From Nectonema munidae (taxonomy: Eukaryota > Nematomorpha > Nectonematoida > Nectonematidae), in assembly GCA_030549495.1 (NCBI GenBank), contig JAUIRK010000763.1, positions 186,001-250,000 on the forward strand: a stretch of DNA of 64,000 nt, in the 5' to 3' direction. Position numbers and translations under genes: made by a program. The first letter of the stretch is position 1; every line of letters starts with the position of its first letter. A model generated the notes under the pieces. It was not told the DNA's origin. It saw only the letters and a list, made by a program, of their open reading frames with translations, and ran no database searches. Positions 13,821 to 26,050 of this stretch are shown here, in pieces.

Positions 13821-14257
13821 ATAAGTGCGTATTTCCACGACGCGAACAAAAGCTTATTCTTACAGTTGTTGATATCAAGGAATCGGTATTCCTATATTTA
13901 GCTCAAGGCCTTATTTTAAAGTAGCACTGCTATTAAATATCTGTTTAATGGTAAACATATTTCTGATAGCGTTTATTTTACAGAAAGATTTTTTCACAGT
14001 TTTTTGCAGTTCAGTCCAAAGTGCAATATCAGAGAAAGTCCTTATGTTGAGTTTTTAAGTAATGCTTTTCCTAGTTTTCTTTTGCCGCAAAAAGTTCAAT
14101 ATAACACAAAAATATTCCATTTCTAACATGAGAACATATGCCTTAAAAGAATTTAAATTTTTTTGTGGAATATTTTATTATATGAATGTAATATTATTAG
14201 TTGTACTGAATATGTCTATATATGGAGACGATTGTAGGTTTTGGAGTTAAGTAGCAT

Positions 14258-14404
14258 ATGGCAGTGATGAAAGCGGGTGATAGACTGTTTAAAGATTGTG
14301 GAATGGGTACCATTTATCACACCAAATTTAACTTTTTTGTGGGCTTTGAAAATGCATGGGCTATCGGATGGGAACAGATTTATCCTGCTCAGCTAGAGCG
14401 CTAG
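14258..14404 (+). other. small open frame, 48 codons, unrecognised
   Basis: This ATG-to-stop frame reads MAVMKAGDRLFKDCGMGTIY and ends GWEQIYPAQLER. The residue mix is balanced, unlike most short frames here. There is no domain, and another frame across the same stretch is also open. Function unknown. Confidence 0.2.
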
Positions 14405-14589
14405 TATTTAGACAAACCTGTTTTCAAATGTGAATATTGAACAAATTTTAGTTCAATGGATACAATAAAAAATTTAAAATGCAATCGTTTTTTCACACTT
14501 CTTGAGATTTATAAAAAGAAAAGTTTTTAAAAATTTTAACATAATTTAAGAAAGGCAAAGTTTTATGAAAGAAAATATTCAAGGCATAC

Positions 14590-14680
14590 CTTCCATCATA
14601 ATTGCAACAACAACATCCATCTTTGAAAGAACGTAGAGCAAAGTCAGCAAAAGCTTGAACATCCTTTTTTCGAAATATGT
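14590..14680 (-). CDS. orphan exon candidate, unrecognised host gene
   Basis: This is a 91-nt open segment between a strong acceptor (pyrimidine run then TTCTAG) and a donor (GAAG then GTATGC). It encodes IFRKKDVQAFADFALRSFKD then GCCCCNYDG. A possible partner upstream on the minus strand (14805-14759, LLTKTLSSDKDILRS before donor GTAAGC) has a matching phase, joining as ...RS-H-IFRKK.... That partner lacks a visible acceptor and has a TAA just upstream. I do not recognise the protein. It could be an isolated exon of a gene with large introns, or chance. Confidence 0.35.
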
Positions 14681-14809
14681 CTAGAATAGAGAATAAAAAA
14701 GAATAATGAATCATTCTAGAGGAAATTGCATTTAAATAAACTAAAATATAAAGCTTACGACTTCTTAGTATGTCTTTGTCAGAAGAAAGAGTTTTAGTAA
14801 GCAAACGAT

Positions 14810-17800
14810 ATTATAAATACATCTTAAAGAATACAAGCAATGACCCAATTATAGGGGTTGGAGAGGGGAAAACAGAGTTTAAATCACATTTTGGTTTGTC
14901 ATGTACCTAAAGATATTCTGATCTTTTGAGGATTGGAATTTTCAAGACTAATGGCTGTTTTTCTTTTTCATGAAAAGCAGATGATTTTCATTTCTCGACA
15001 CACCGGTGTCATACTGATCTTCAAAGGGTGAAACAGTTTCGAAGCAATAGCTAAATTCTCCATTGATGTCAAGGATGTGACGTACACTTCACATAGAAAG
15101 TTTCAAAATGCAACACTATACTAGCATCTTTATTTTCATTTTCAAATATAATAAAAATTTGGAGTTTATGAATTTTACATTTTAGCTGCTCCTCAAAGTG
15201 AAAGCCATAACAAGAGTTTTTATGATCCTAAAATGAATTTAAAAAAAGAAACTAGAAAAGTTCATTAAGAAAAAGAACAAATGGCCATGTTAAAGGAATG
15301 GAATCGTAGGAAGAAGGATAGGTAATTGTCAAAAAGGTAGAAGAGTTTAATATGGATTAGCTTTGCTACACACTCTAAAAACGGTCCTAATTTCGCAAGC
15401 AATATTATTGATCAAATTTGTATTGGACATAGATTGTAGTGTTGTTTTATTACGATGCACCATGTGTCTATAGCATTGCCGAATTTAGACAAGGGAAAAT
15501 GTCCGATCCTCTATATTTGAGCATATAAATGTATAGTTTAATCAAATGTTAAACACTTTTTCGGAATGAAGATTTATACACCAGATCTGAAAGCTTATAT
15601 TAGTTGGTATTCCTTTTGTATGGACTAAAGGCAAAGTTAATGCGTACATACTGTTCTATATCTCTACGCTACATACACATCTACATACTCCTCTTCTCAC
15701 TTTAGTATGTATAACCATATTTCAATTGTTTAGTTTTATTAAAAACAATTAATTAAAAAAACATAATTTTTGTTTTACTAACGCCTGTCAATCCCCGGAG
15801 AGAAGGGGTGGAGGGGAAGATTTTAGATAGGTACGCCCCAGAGTGCGACCCTCTAATTCAGTATTAGTTCTTAGTTTGGCCCTTTATAACAAAAAGTTTG
15901 AAAATCACTGTAACAAAGTAAAAAGCTTAGAATTGAATAATGACCAAAGTAAAAGCTTTGAATTTATTTATTATAGTGGTGGTACTCTAGTAGGCTAAGG
16001 CGATAAAAAAGGATTGCACCACATATGGTATCAAGAAAAAAGCGAATTAAAATATCAGATGATTCAGTATTTTCATATCTTAAGTATATTTTTAATTAAA
16101 ATAATAAAACAAGTTTCACCATTTTTCAAGGAATGAAAAATCTTTTTGTTATTACGCAATCAAAATGCATTAAGTAAAAAATAAAACGTACTATTTTGAT
16201 TGACTACAATTTTATAGTATTCATTCGCTGCTTAATTTTGTGTTTTAGAGCAGAGTTCACTAACCTTTGCTATATCATGCATCACTAGTGTTATAGTTAG
16301 CATTCTTGTGGATCGCTAAATCAAAAAATTAACATTCAATAAAATATACTGTTAATAACTTTAAATAATATATTACAAAGTCTTCATATTCATATTTAAA
16401 ACTTAAATAAGATGGATAAAATCATGCTAATGGACCTATGATTTTAGGAGAAGAACTGAATCCTTTAATATTGTTCGGCAACCTATATTTTAGAGTATAA
16501 AGGACGCTTAAAAATCTTTATTCAAAGATTTTAGTTAGTGCAAAGTTTCTTACAAAGCCCATTTCATCGCATCGTCCATTTTAATTGTTGCAGGGGAACT
16601 CTTGATTTTAAGGGACTTTTATATCGAATCTTTTTCTGGAATGAAATGAGTTAATTACAGGAAGAGTGTGGATCGAGTGTTATAGAACCTAAGATTTAGC
16701 AAGGCAGCAAAGAGGCTCTTTATTTCATAAAACATTTTAGACTTTTCTTAAGCAGTTTAACAAAGATAATTTTTTGTTCGAGAAAATTGGAATTTCTATA
16801 CTGAAATAGGTAACAATTTTGAGCACAAAACATTTAATAACCCTTATTGGGTATTTTTCTGTAGAGGAACGCAGGCGAACTCGGATTTCCAATAGAATTC
16901 AATAGGGAGTACTCAAAAAATGGCTGCTTTGCGTGAACTAAAATGAAGAAATTCTTTAAAATTGCTGATTTTCATTTTCAAACAAAATTTTGAAGACAAA
17001 AATTCCAAATAAAAATTTTGTATATAATATGTAATGTTGTAAAAAATTTTGAGTACGAGTTGAAACGTTTTAGATTTTAAATGCTGAGCCCCGATTTTTT
17101 CGCAATATCTCAGAGGCCAATTCATTCCCGATATGAGTCCATTACTTCAAAAAAAACTTCCTACGATTAGCGAATAAGTTGGAAGACTTGTTGCTAGAAA
17201 AGTAATTTTTGCCTTCATATAAAATCCTTTCAATATCAACTAAAATGTATTTGGACTTATCGGTTTATCCTATCACTGTTTCCAACTAACTCTAAATGAA
17301 GGGAGGGGGGATAAGGTGTTTTGTAATATTAATAGAAGCTTACAAAGGAGGAAGTTCTAGAGATAAAGCTGTATTAGTGTCATAGCTTCATTAGTGTTCG
17401 TGATCATCTTCGAACTTGTATGTAGATGAATGTGCATGTATCGATTGCCTTTATTGATCTTGCTTGTAATTAAAATTTTGATGGTTTTGGAAGTTTTTGT
17501 TAAGAAAAAGGAACTTTGAATACACTTTCACGTATGTGATATGTGATTTTGATAGACAGACTGCAATGCATTACACTAAAAGGAAAATAATGCCATAATC
17601 CTGTAAAATGTGTGATAAATTTTTCTTGCTATTGAAAATGTGTATAGGAAGCAACATAGAAAGCATACTAATAATAAGAAAAGACTTCATCGCAAGGTCG
17701 ACGATGATTCGCCATGAATTAAATGATTGACACTTATAATTAGCGGTGACGAATCAAATTTCTTGCACAAAAATTAATTAAATTGTATTTAAGACAAGCA

Positions 17801-18113
17801 AGGCTCGCATTAAAACAATGATGATTTAAACAAATAAAATATTTTAAGCTTGTTTTGTATTTCAAAGGTCTTATCAATATGCGTTATTGAAGCTCTCTGT
17901 CTATTCTTAGATCATTATAATTAAAGAAAAGATTTCTTTATAAACAAGAAGTGTGTTTGCTTATAATATTTGATGGCTGTGTTCTAACCAGAGTTGTAGA
18001 GTCATAGGCAAACTATCCGACTCCGATTTATAGTACTTAGAAAAAATGGGCTCGGACACCGACCGTACTTAAAAAACCCGTTTATTTAACACCATCTCCT
18101 CAATTCCGACATC
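14810..18113. other. gene-poor stretch
   Basis: No gene recognised. A possible worn hAT left end (CAGAGTTCACTAACC) lies at 16251. A richer patch at about 14990-15110 is open in more than one frame, so it cannot be called coding. Confidence 0.55.
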
Positions 18114-18121
18114 CACCAAAG

Positions 18122-18446
18122 CAGAGGTTCTCAACCTTTTTCCGCTTTGATCATTTGTAAAATCAATTCTTCTCCTCCCCTAACCTTCTCCGTTTCAAAA
18201 GTTATCAGCCTCAGAATTTGCATCAGAGTTTGCATTCAACATAATCATAATATAGAAGCAAAAATCTTCAAATCTGTTCTTTATCAGTGTTCTGACAAGA
18301 CTACTGAAGGCAGCATTAATACGTATACTTTTAAATGCAATATTTTTATAGTTGAATTATATACATTTAATAACAAATAGAAATGCTATTTGATTTTTAT
18401 CATTAAATAAAAATATTGATAGTTCCCCATCCGTTCAGAACCACTG
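18122..18446. mobile_element. 325-bp hAT MITE
   Basis: The ends are CAGAGGTTCTCAACC and, inverted, CAGTGGTTCTGAAC. Flanks CACCAAAG and CACTACAG share 6 of 8 bases. Just left (about 18000-18110) is another repeat-like stretch with TCCGACTCCGA and CAGAGTTGTAGAGTC, without a matching partner end. Confidence 0.85.
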
Positions 18447-18454
18447 CACTACAG

Positions 18455-21400
18455 AAAGGCGCCTCCATATGTTTACAACATTAAAACCTTTTTTTCATTA
18501 TTTAAAATATACTCAAAAAATGATTTTTCAATAAGTTCAATTTAAAAACAAATTCAATAAAAGGTGGTTTGTATATAAACTAAAACCATGCTCATCAAAA
18601 CGCAATATGTAAATTGTTATAATTTAATTATGAAAGAAAATTTTTTTAATATTTTAATAAATTTGTCTAATATTTGCTTATCTTAAAGAAAATTAGCTTT
18701 CGTCTCCTTTTCAATTGGCCTTTTTTAGTATTTATGTTTACCATGTTTACTTAAATTTCAACATTATTCATTTTAAATTCGTCCTTTTTCATCTTAAGTT
18801 AAAGTGAGAAAGGGGGCATTTAAAATGGAAAAAGACGAGATAAAAGTCAAAATAGTTTAAAATAAGGGGATTTCAAAAACGTCTAGCGAACGAAAATAAA
18901 TGCAAAATTAACAGAATTTAAATTCAATTAGCTTTATCAAAAAACTTAAAAAATTAATTCCTTTTGATAAAGAATTTGGTTAAAGTTCTTTGGAAAGTAT
19001 TTTTCTTCCTACATTTTTGATAAATTTCTAAAAAAAATCTGAATCTAAATTTCTGCGCAAATTTAAGAGCTAAGTCAGCATCAATGAATTTTGCCTCAAA
19101 CTCTCTTAAAATGGAAAAATTTTGCTAAACTCTTTTCGAAGGATTTCCATTCTAAAAGACAATACAGAGTGTTTCATAATTGCAATCTTATCTTCACTCT
19201 TGTAAGTCAGAATTCAAAAATTCATTTGCATTTCCTTTAACCAAATTTTCAAAACCATAAGAGCTCTTTTCGAAAATCGGCAAATTTCATCGCAGTCAGT
19301 AGGATGCAACTTCACACACACCTCAAACCGCAAACTATATACACAGTGAATAACTTTGGCGTTGAGCAATAATGATTACATTTTCTTTGCATATCATGGA
19401 AAATTTTTTGTCGAAAACTTTTTAAAAAATTTAACTTTAAATTACCTTAACTCTTTCATGACCAGAATTTTGAAGATTATTATCGCCTGCATTCTTTTTC
19501 ACTCCAATTTTATATACTTAAAGCAGGTGATTTTGATTTTTTGGCGCGCTAGTTTTACAGTGGCCATCCCAAAAGTCTCAGAGTATTAGAGATGCCCTAC
19601 TTCCATACTTCTTTGCAGTTGAGAAGGAGTCTACAGGATAAAAAATTTGATATCCAAAAACTTACAAATTTTTTGATTCAAAATTCATAAAAATGAAAAT
19701 ATCCCTTGACAAACATTTTAGAGTGTAAAAGTTACATAACACATTTTCAGCGAATAAATATTATTAGTGCTAAATATATGGGAAAGAAAATGCCGGCTGT
19801 TCCATCCCAATATTTTAACAAAATTCAAAAATAAGGACAAAAATAAGATGTTCTTCTAGCTAAAATATAAATCACTTAAAATTTTTGTGCGTCATTTTGT
19901 TCCTTTCATTTCCATTTACCTTGAATATATTTACAAAATGAAGTATATACCAAAATATTTGAAGCTATTAAAGAAATGGTAACTTTGTAATTAACTTGTT
20001 ATTAATTAGTTAAATAATTTAATTTGATTTAATTTTTAATTAGTTAAGTAGAAATTTGAGCGTAATTTAATTGATTTTGACAATTTAGATTTTCAAACAC
20101 GCCAAAAAAACAAGCCTGACAAATGTAAGTTACAAAATCTTGAACCGTTACACCATGCCAATGGGTTTTGATGTGTTCCAGATTAAATTGCAATTGTAAA
20201 GAAGAAAAAAGAGAGTGAAGAATAGGAAGCATGAAATATTATAATTGAGCCAAGTCAAGCATTTCTTTCACGGTTTTCCGAGATCCTGGTGCAGCCCGGA
20301 AGTGCACACAAAATTTCAAATAAAACTTCAAAACGCCCAAAAAATTTAATAATACAGTAATATACGGGTGAAAATTGGACTAAAGAACGTTTATATACAA
20401 AATTAAATTTCCTTAGTTCATTATCCTTCAGAACAATTGTACCCTGGGAAGAATAAGAGAGAGCAGGTCAAAGGACTGATAAATGAACTTAAATATGATA
20501 GTACATGATACATTGAAAGTACGCCCGTTTCGTCCATGAGGAAGGGAAAGTGGGGTGTGTATGTAGCGTGGAACAATGGCTGTAAAAGAAGAAAGCAAAG
20601 AATAGCGCAAGGAAAAAGGTTGTTTTACTGTCTTAGAAAACACAAGTACTTGGCAAATAAGAAAGAAGAGGAAAAATGTTCTCATAGCAGAAGAGTGACT
20701 TTGGAAAACGCAGCTCTGAAGAAAGACCGAATTGAATGAACTTCAAGAGCTTTGCTTAGGGAGATGTCCAAGCTGATATATAGGGGGTAGGGTACACGCA
20801 AAACCCACTTTCCTCATAATATTTGTTAAGATGGAAATGGCGTATAAAGACATTTGTATATTTATCATTAATAATATCACATTTATTACATTGCATATCT
20901 GTATCTACAATATTATTCTTTGCACACCATCTCTTCCATTGTATTCGATTAGAAAAGGGGAAGAATTACTGCCCTTATATATTAATCATGACAATATAAA
21001 GACATGATCTCATCGATCCAAATAAACTTCTTTTACGATGATTTAACACCCTATTCTTATATCCTTCTAAAATTGCCCCATCCGATGTCCTCTATGTCCA
21101 CATTCTTGAACCCAAAAATGAAATTTTTTCGATTTTATATATTTAAAAATATATCTATTGTTATTTATATACCCATTAAATTCTATTTGAAATTGATACA
21201 GATATATGATGACTATAAATATGTAAATAAATCAAGTTAATTAACTAATTAAATATAAAACTAATTAACTAACTTCGAGTAGAAGGATGGCCTTTTTGAA
21301 AGAGGATTAATAAACGTGAATTGATAAAAGAGGTAACTGAAGAAAATAAGAGAGATAGAGTCATCCTACCCAATAGTGAATCAAAGAGGGAACACGCGGT

Positions 21401-22500
21401 CAATGATCTCATGTGGTATAATTTAGTTAACAGTAATTTGGCTTGCAATAACTGATAAAAATAAGAAAAATATCATATTTTACTTTTAAACTTCATAGTA
21501 AGTTGTAAAACAGAACATTTGTTTAGTGAATTAACATTGTTTGGAGAAGTGCAAAATAAAAATTGGTTAAGAAGTCTTATATTGGGTATACCGATATTTT
21601 TGGGATTTAAGTATCGCAGTGTTTGGATCCGTAATGTCAATATGCATGTATGTATGTATCTTTGTATTCGTATGCATCAATGGATGTGTGCATGTATGTC
21701 TAGATGTTTTTGTGAGAGAAGTGTATTAATACATATAAATGGGAACGTTTGTTCAAAGAACGTGGTTAAATCTACACTAATCCTAACGCTGTCATTACGT
21801 TTCCAAAATTTTACACATTAAGGGCCATTTAGAAATTGGTTGAGCACTTGTCAATCAACTATTATGCAAATTGAGGAATATATTTAAATTGGCAAGTTCA
21901 GTGGTATAGAGTGCTTCTATTATAAAAAGTATTATAACTATAAAAAGAACTTCATTTTCCTAAACTTCACTCAAGCATTCCATCAATTGAAGACTTTCTA
22001 AATTTAATAAAAAAATTTTGGCGTAAGTACTTACATTCATCCAAGTTTAACATATGAGTTCATTTTGTTCGTAAAAAATATTTAAATTTTGTTTGTCTCT
22101 AAAGCATTAGTCTTAATTGGGTAAGCATACACTATATTCGGTGTAGAAGAAAAGTAGGGTGTTATTCCTAAATTTGTAAAATAAAAACAAGGAACGGGGA
22201 GAAAAAATCGGGTCACCAATTGAAATAAAGTTCCATACTCCTCTGTCTTTCGTCTACAAACAAGCTGACTACCACTAATTCAAGAATCAGTAATCGCGTA
22301 CTATCAATAAATCGGCACTGAATTTTATTTCCAAAAACTTGAAAATTTTTTTTAAAGAAAAGTTTGAAAAAATTATTAAATAAAAGTTTATTTTCAAAGT
22401 TTTATAATAAATTGTATGCAAATCAAAGTTTACAAGTTAATTGAAAAATTTTCAATTCAAAACATGGTCATAGTTTGTAAGTTTCGTAAATTTTAACCTA
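18455..22500. other. gene-poor stretch
   Basis: No gene recognised. A Tc1-like end word (CAGTGGCCATCCCAAAAG) lies at 19558 without a partner. Richer patches lie at 20420-20800 and 21270-21420. GTATG/CATGT repeats lie at about 21640-21690. Confidence 0.55.
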
Positions 22501-22505
22501 ATACT

Positions 22506-22580
22506 TGCCTAGCCCGTCAAACCGCTAATACACCATCCTATAAGTCCGAATGTTGCGGGGTTTGTGATAATAATCGATCT
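22506..22580 (+). repeat. tRNA-derived SINE head, worn
   Basis: GCCTAGCCCGTCAAACCG, then CCTATAAGTCCGAATGTTGC and GGGGTTTGTGATA align with a tRNA-like head (GCCTAGCTCAGTGG, AGTCCGAGGTTGCGGGTTCGA). The B box is degenerate. Confidence 0.45.
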
Positions 22581-24814
22581 GTATACCAGTTTTTATTCAA
22601 TTTTGTTCGTTTTACATTTATATTTTGCCTAAAGACAAAATTGAGCTAAAAATGTTTTTTATAATTTTTTTAAAATGTGCTAAATTTACTTGACAAAATA
22701 CATCATATTCGGGAATTTTTTAAATGGAAAGATTAACTGACAAAAACAAAAATTTTAGTGGTGTAAATATTTTGATTTACATGGTTTTTAAAATCATACT
22801 TCACAGATTAAAATGATTTTTAAAGTCAATTTTTTTGTTTAAATAACAAATTTTTGAAAAGGATAAGTCAAACTTTTAGAGCTTTTTATGTCAATATTTG
22901 ATCTGTCACTGTTTACAGCTTAAGCCCAGTGAAATATGAACATCCTTCAGCCGTACTCATAACTATAACAAAGTAGTTCTTACTTAAACGCCAACTCGAA
23001 AGGCAAAAGCAAAATGCCTGTTGAGAGATGCTGGATACTGTGGTTTAAAAGGACATCGTGATAAATATGGGAAATAGCGAATAAACGCAATCAGTAACGG
23101 TGATGGTGGCTACGCGAAATGCTGAATCATGGAGAACAAAATCAATGAAGCATTTTCCAACAGGTAGAAAAATAGAGCTTGGTTCATAGTGATTAAAAAG
23201 CAAACACTGCCTCCTCTACTTACTCTATATCAGCCAGGAGAAAGTGAGTGCAGCATGATGATGAGTATATATATATGAACTACTTTTCATTTTTGCTGAA
23301 GTCATTTTTAATTAAAAATTTATCAATGAGCACAAAATGCTTTTATTCATTTTGTATTGGTGTATGTGCACAAGTCGTCAATTATTGATGTGTACAACGT
23401 TCCCTATCATTGTTCTTCTTATTATTATTCTGCAGAGTTAATATATAATTGAAATTTTTGACATCCTCGTCAAAATACACAATTAATAAAAAAATTATGC
23501 CAAAGGCGATACGTGTGAAATTCTGAAAAGCACTAATAAATCTTTGTGTGACCTTCACATTTGGAAATTAACTTTGGATATTATATGATTATGACAATTT
23601 GAGTGAAATTACATTATTTTAAGGCTAATTAGATTAAATTGATACACTATTAATTGCTAAATTGTGTAAAATAGCAAAAATTGCAAATATTTTCCCTATA
23701 CTTTTGTATTTCGATTTAAAGCTGCGTATATTTTCAATGTCATTTTAAAAAGTCTAACTTACAAGGAACACTTTATTTAATTAAAAAATGTTATAAAGCT
23801 TTTGAATTCTTTAAAAAGGCATCGCAAATAGATTTGATGTAGCTTAAAACAAGAATGCGTATTGAAAAAGAAATGCATTCAAAAATTCGTTTCTTGACTA
23901 TTTTAATTTCTATGATGAACATAATCGAATGCAAATTATTGATTAATTTATATATAGAGAAAATTATTATCTATACCATCTTTACTTCTTTTTCGTATTT
24001 TTGCAATTCTGTTTCCTCTTTTTGTAATTCTGTTTTATTTTTTTTAATTTTATTTTGTCTTTGTATAATACAAAATAGAATTGTCAAAGGAAGAAGTTGA
24101 ACTAAAAATGGAAGAAAATTTCCGATTCCAAATACTAAAATATACAAAAATTGTGGTAGTTGATATTGTCTTGACAACGTTTATGAAAGAAACTTGCTTA
24201 ATTAAAAATGCATGCTTCTTGGATTATGGATCTCAGATCCAATAAATGTGTATTTTTAAATGATGAATATGGATATTCTAAATCTCTGAAAAATCAGAAG
24301 CATTTCATTAAGAAGATAAGAACATTGAAAGACAGCGCTCTTCCACATAATTGTCATCTTCAATATAATTAGTTTTGTTAATTTGGTATTTAGCGTGTTT
24401 ACCATCTTGTAAAGTTTATTCCATTACAACTATATAAACATTTTATACCACTATGAAAAAATTTTAAAATGATTTAAAATTTTTTAATTCCACAGAAATC
24501 TTTCAAAAGAACTCATTAAAATATGGATTTGCATTTTCAATGAAAGTTAATAAAAAAAATTAAAGGTGCCTACATCCAACGAGTACTACATCCAAGGGAG
24601 ATAAAAGTCAATAAAGTCAAAATTCAATATTTTATTTAAATTGTATTATATTTTTTTTTTGCAAAATTTCCAAAAAATTGCCTTTTTTAATCTCATTTTT
24701 AATTTCAAATCTTTTTGTTCCAATGCCTAAAAAAGGAGTGAATTCATTTTCAAAGATAAAATATTAAGTTGAAAAATATCCAAAAGAATTTAAGGTTTCG
24801 CAAAATAAAGAGCT
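22581..24814. other. gene-poor stretch
   Basis: No gene recognised. A richer island lies at about 22920-23260, next to a short ATG/TA simple repeat at 23258-23276. Confidence 0.55.
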
Positions 24815-26050
24815 CTTTTGTTTGTTGCGTGGTTTTATAGTAAAACAATTTTAGATTGTAAAAAACATCAGCGTTTTATTGCTAGCTGCTCAAAAACTAA
24901 AGAAATCAAAAGCTCTGTAAAGCCATTAAATAAAAGTTTTACAAAAAAGATTGTTACTTCTTTCTTAGAAGTTAATATACCTCTACATAAATTAAGTCAC
25001 GCGAGTATTAAAAAATTATTTATGGAGATTGGTCAGGCCCTTCGTTCAGTTTCAAGCGGTAGGCGCATTGTGAAGGAGTTGGCAGATGAAAAATTTGAAT
25101 TTAATTTCTGATGAAAGTCAAATTAATTGCATTTTATTTTGTAAATATAATAGGCTGAATCGATTTAACATCCACAAAAAACATGGTTTATGGAATGCTT
25201 TTGTTTAAATGAAAATTTTAATTCTTTAAAATTTATACATATAATTGATCAGATTTTTTAAAAGCACTTAATGTTGAAAGAGAAAACTTTGTTTTGTTGA
25301 TTACTGATGATGCTCCAAGGTAGATGAAGATTTTAGCTCGAAAAACTTAAAAATATTTGTACTCCAACATGTTCCATATAACTTCTTTTCACATTTAATG
25401 CAATGAAAGTTAGAGGACACTTCAAAGAAGTCGATGATATGATTCGAGCAAATAATAATATATAAAGAACTTTCTTTATATAAAGAATATATAAGGGTAT
25501 ATAATTAATATCACAACTATTAAAAATAGAAGAAGAAGAATTATATTCAAGCATATAGGATGGCTTTCTCAACCCTCTAATGAGTCGAATACAAGATGGT
25601 AAATTTGGTTGAAAACAAATTCTTATTGTTTTGATTATTTGAGTGAAGTAAATAAGCTTGTAAATACTTTCAATGAAGAGCTCAAGAAGTATGTCAGATC
25701 TCAATCAACAAATTTTTCTATAATATTTGGGAAATTTACCCGGATTTGATGTTTTGCAATGAGGAGTGTGGCATAAAAGGTTATATAAGATTTAAAAGGA
25801 TTATTTAAGGATAAAAGATTTAACATATCGTGAAAATTATCAACTTGGAAAACTTCAAAAATTATTTCCAATTACAAAAGTGAAAATCAACATCATTAGC
25901 GGTCGAAAGATCTTTTTCTGGGTTAAAAAAACTACTAACTAAAGCCAAAAATTTTCTTCCTAAAAACATAAAAAAGTACAAAATTTTATTTGTAAATTTT
26001 ATAATTAATAAATTTAGTTTTTCAAAGCAATTTATTAAAACTTTTCTATG
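24815..26050 (+). pseudogene. hAT transposase (CGGBP1-associated type), broken
   Basis: The reading SFTKKIVTSFLEVNIPLHKL and ASIKKLFMEIGQALRSVSSG (24935-25060) resembles the CGGBP1-linked hAT N-terminus. VERENFVLLITDDAPR (about 25275) and IRANN-type helix traces follow. HIGWLSQPSNESNTRW and YLSEVNKLVNTFNEELKK come next (25550-25690), then the C-terminal STSLAVERSFSGLKKLLTKA and NFLPKNIKKYKILF (25885-25990), ending at a stop near 26050. The catalytic core is interrupted. A different hAT lineage from the Buster-like copies. Confidence 0.75.

Noticed and set aside
14980-15110. Possible exon of an unknown gene
   Set aside because: More than one frame is open and no convincing splice pair could be chosen.
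19558-19600. Tc1-type terminal repeat (CAGTGGCCATCCCAAAAG)
   Set aside because: No partner end and no transposase nearby.
25333-25704. 123-codon minus-strand open frame
   Set aside because: It is antisense to the hAT transposase relic at 24815-26050, whose plus-strand motifs are recognisable.
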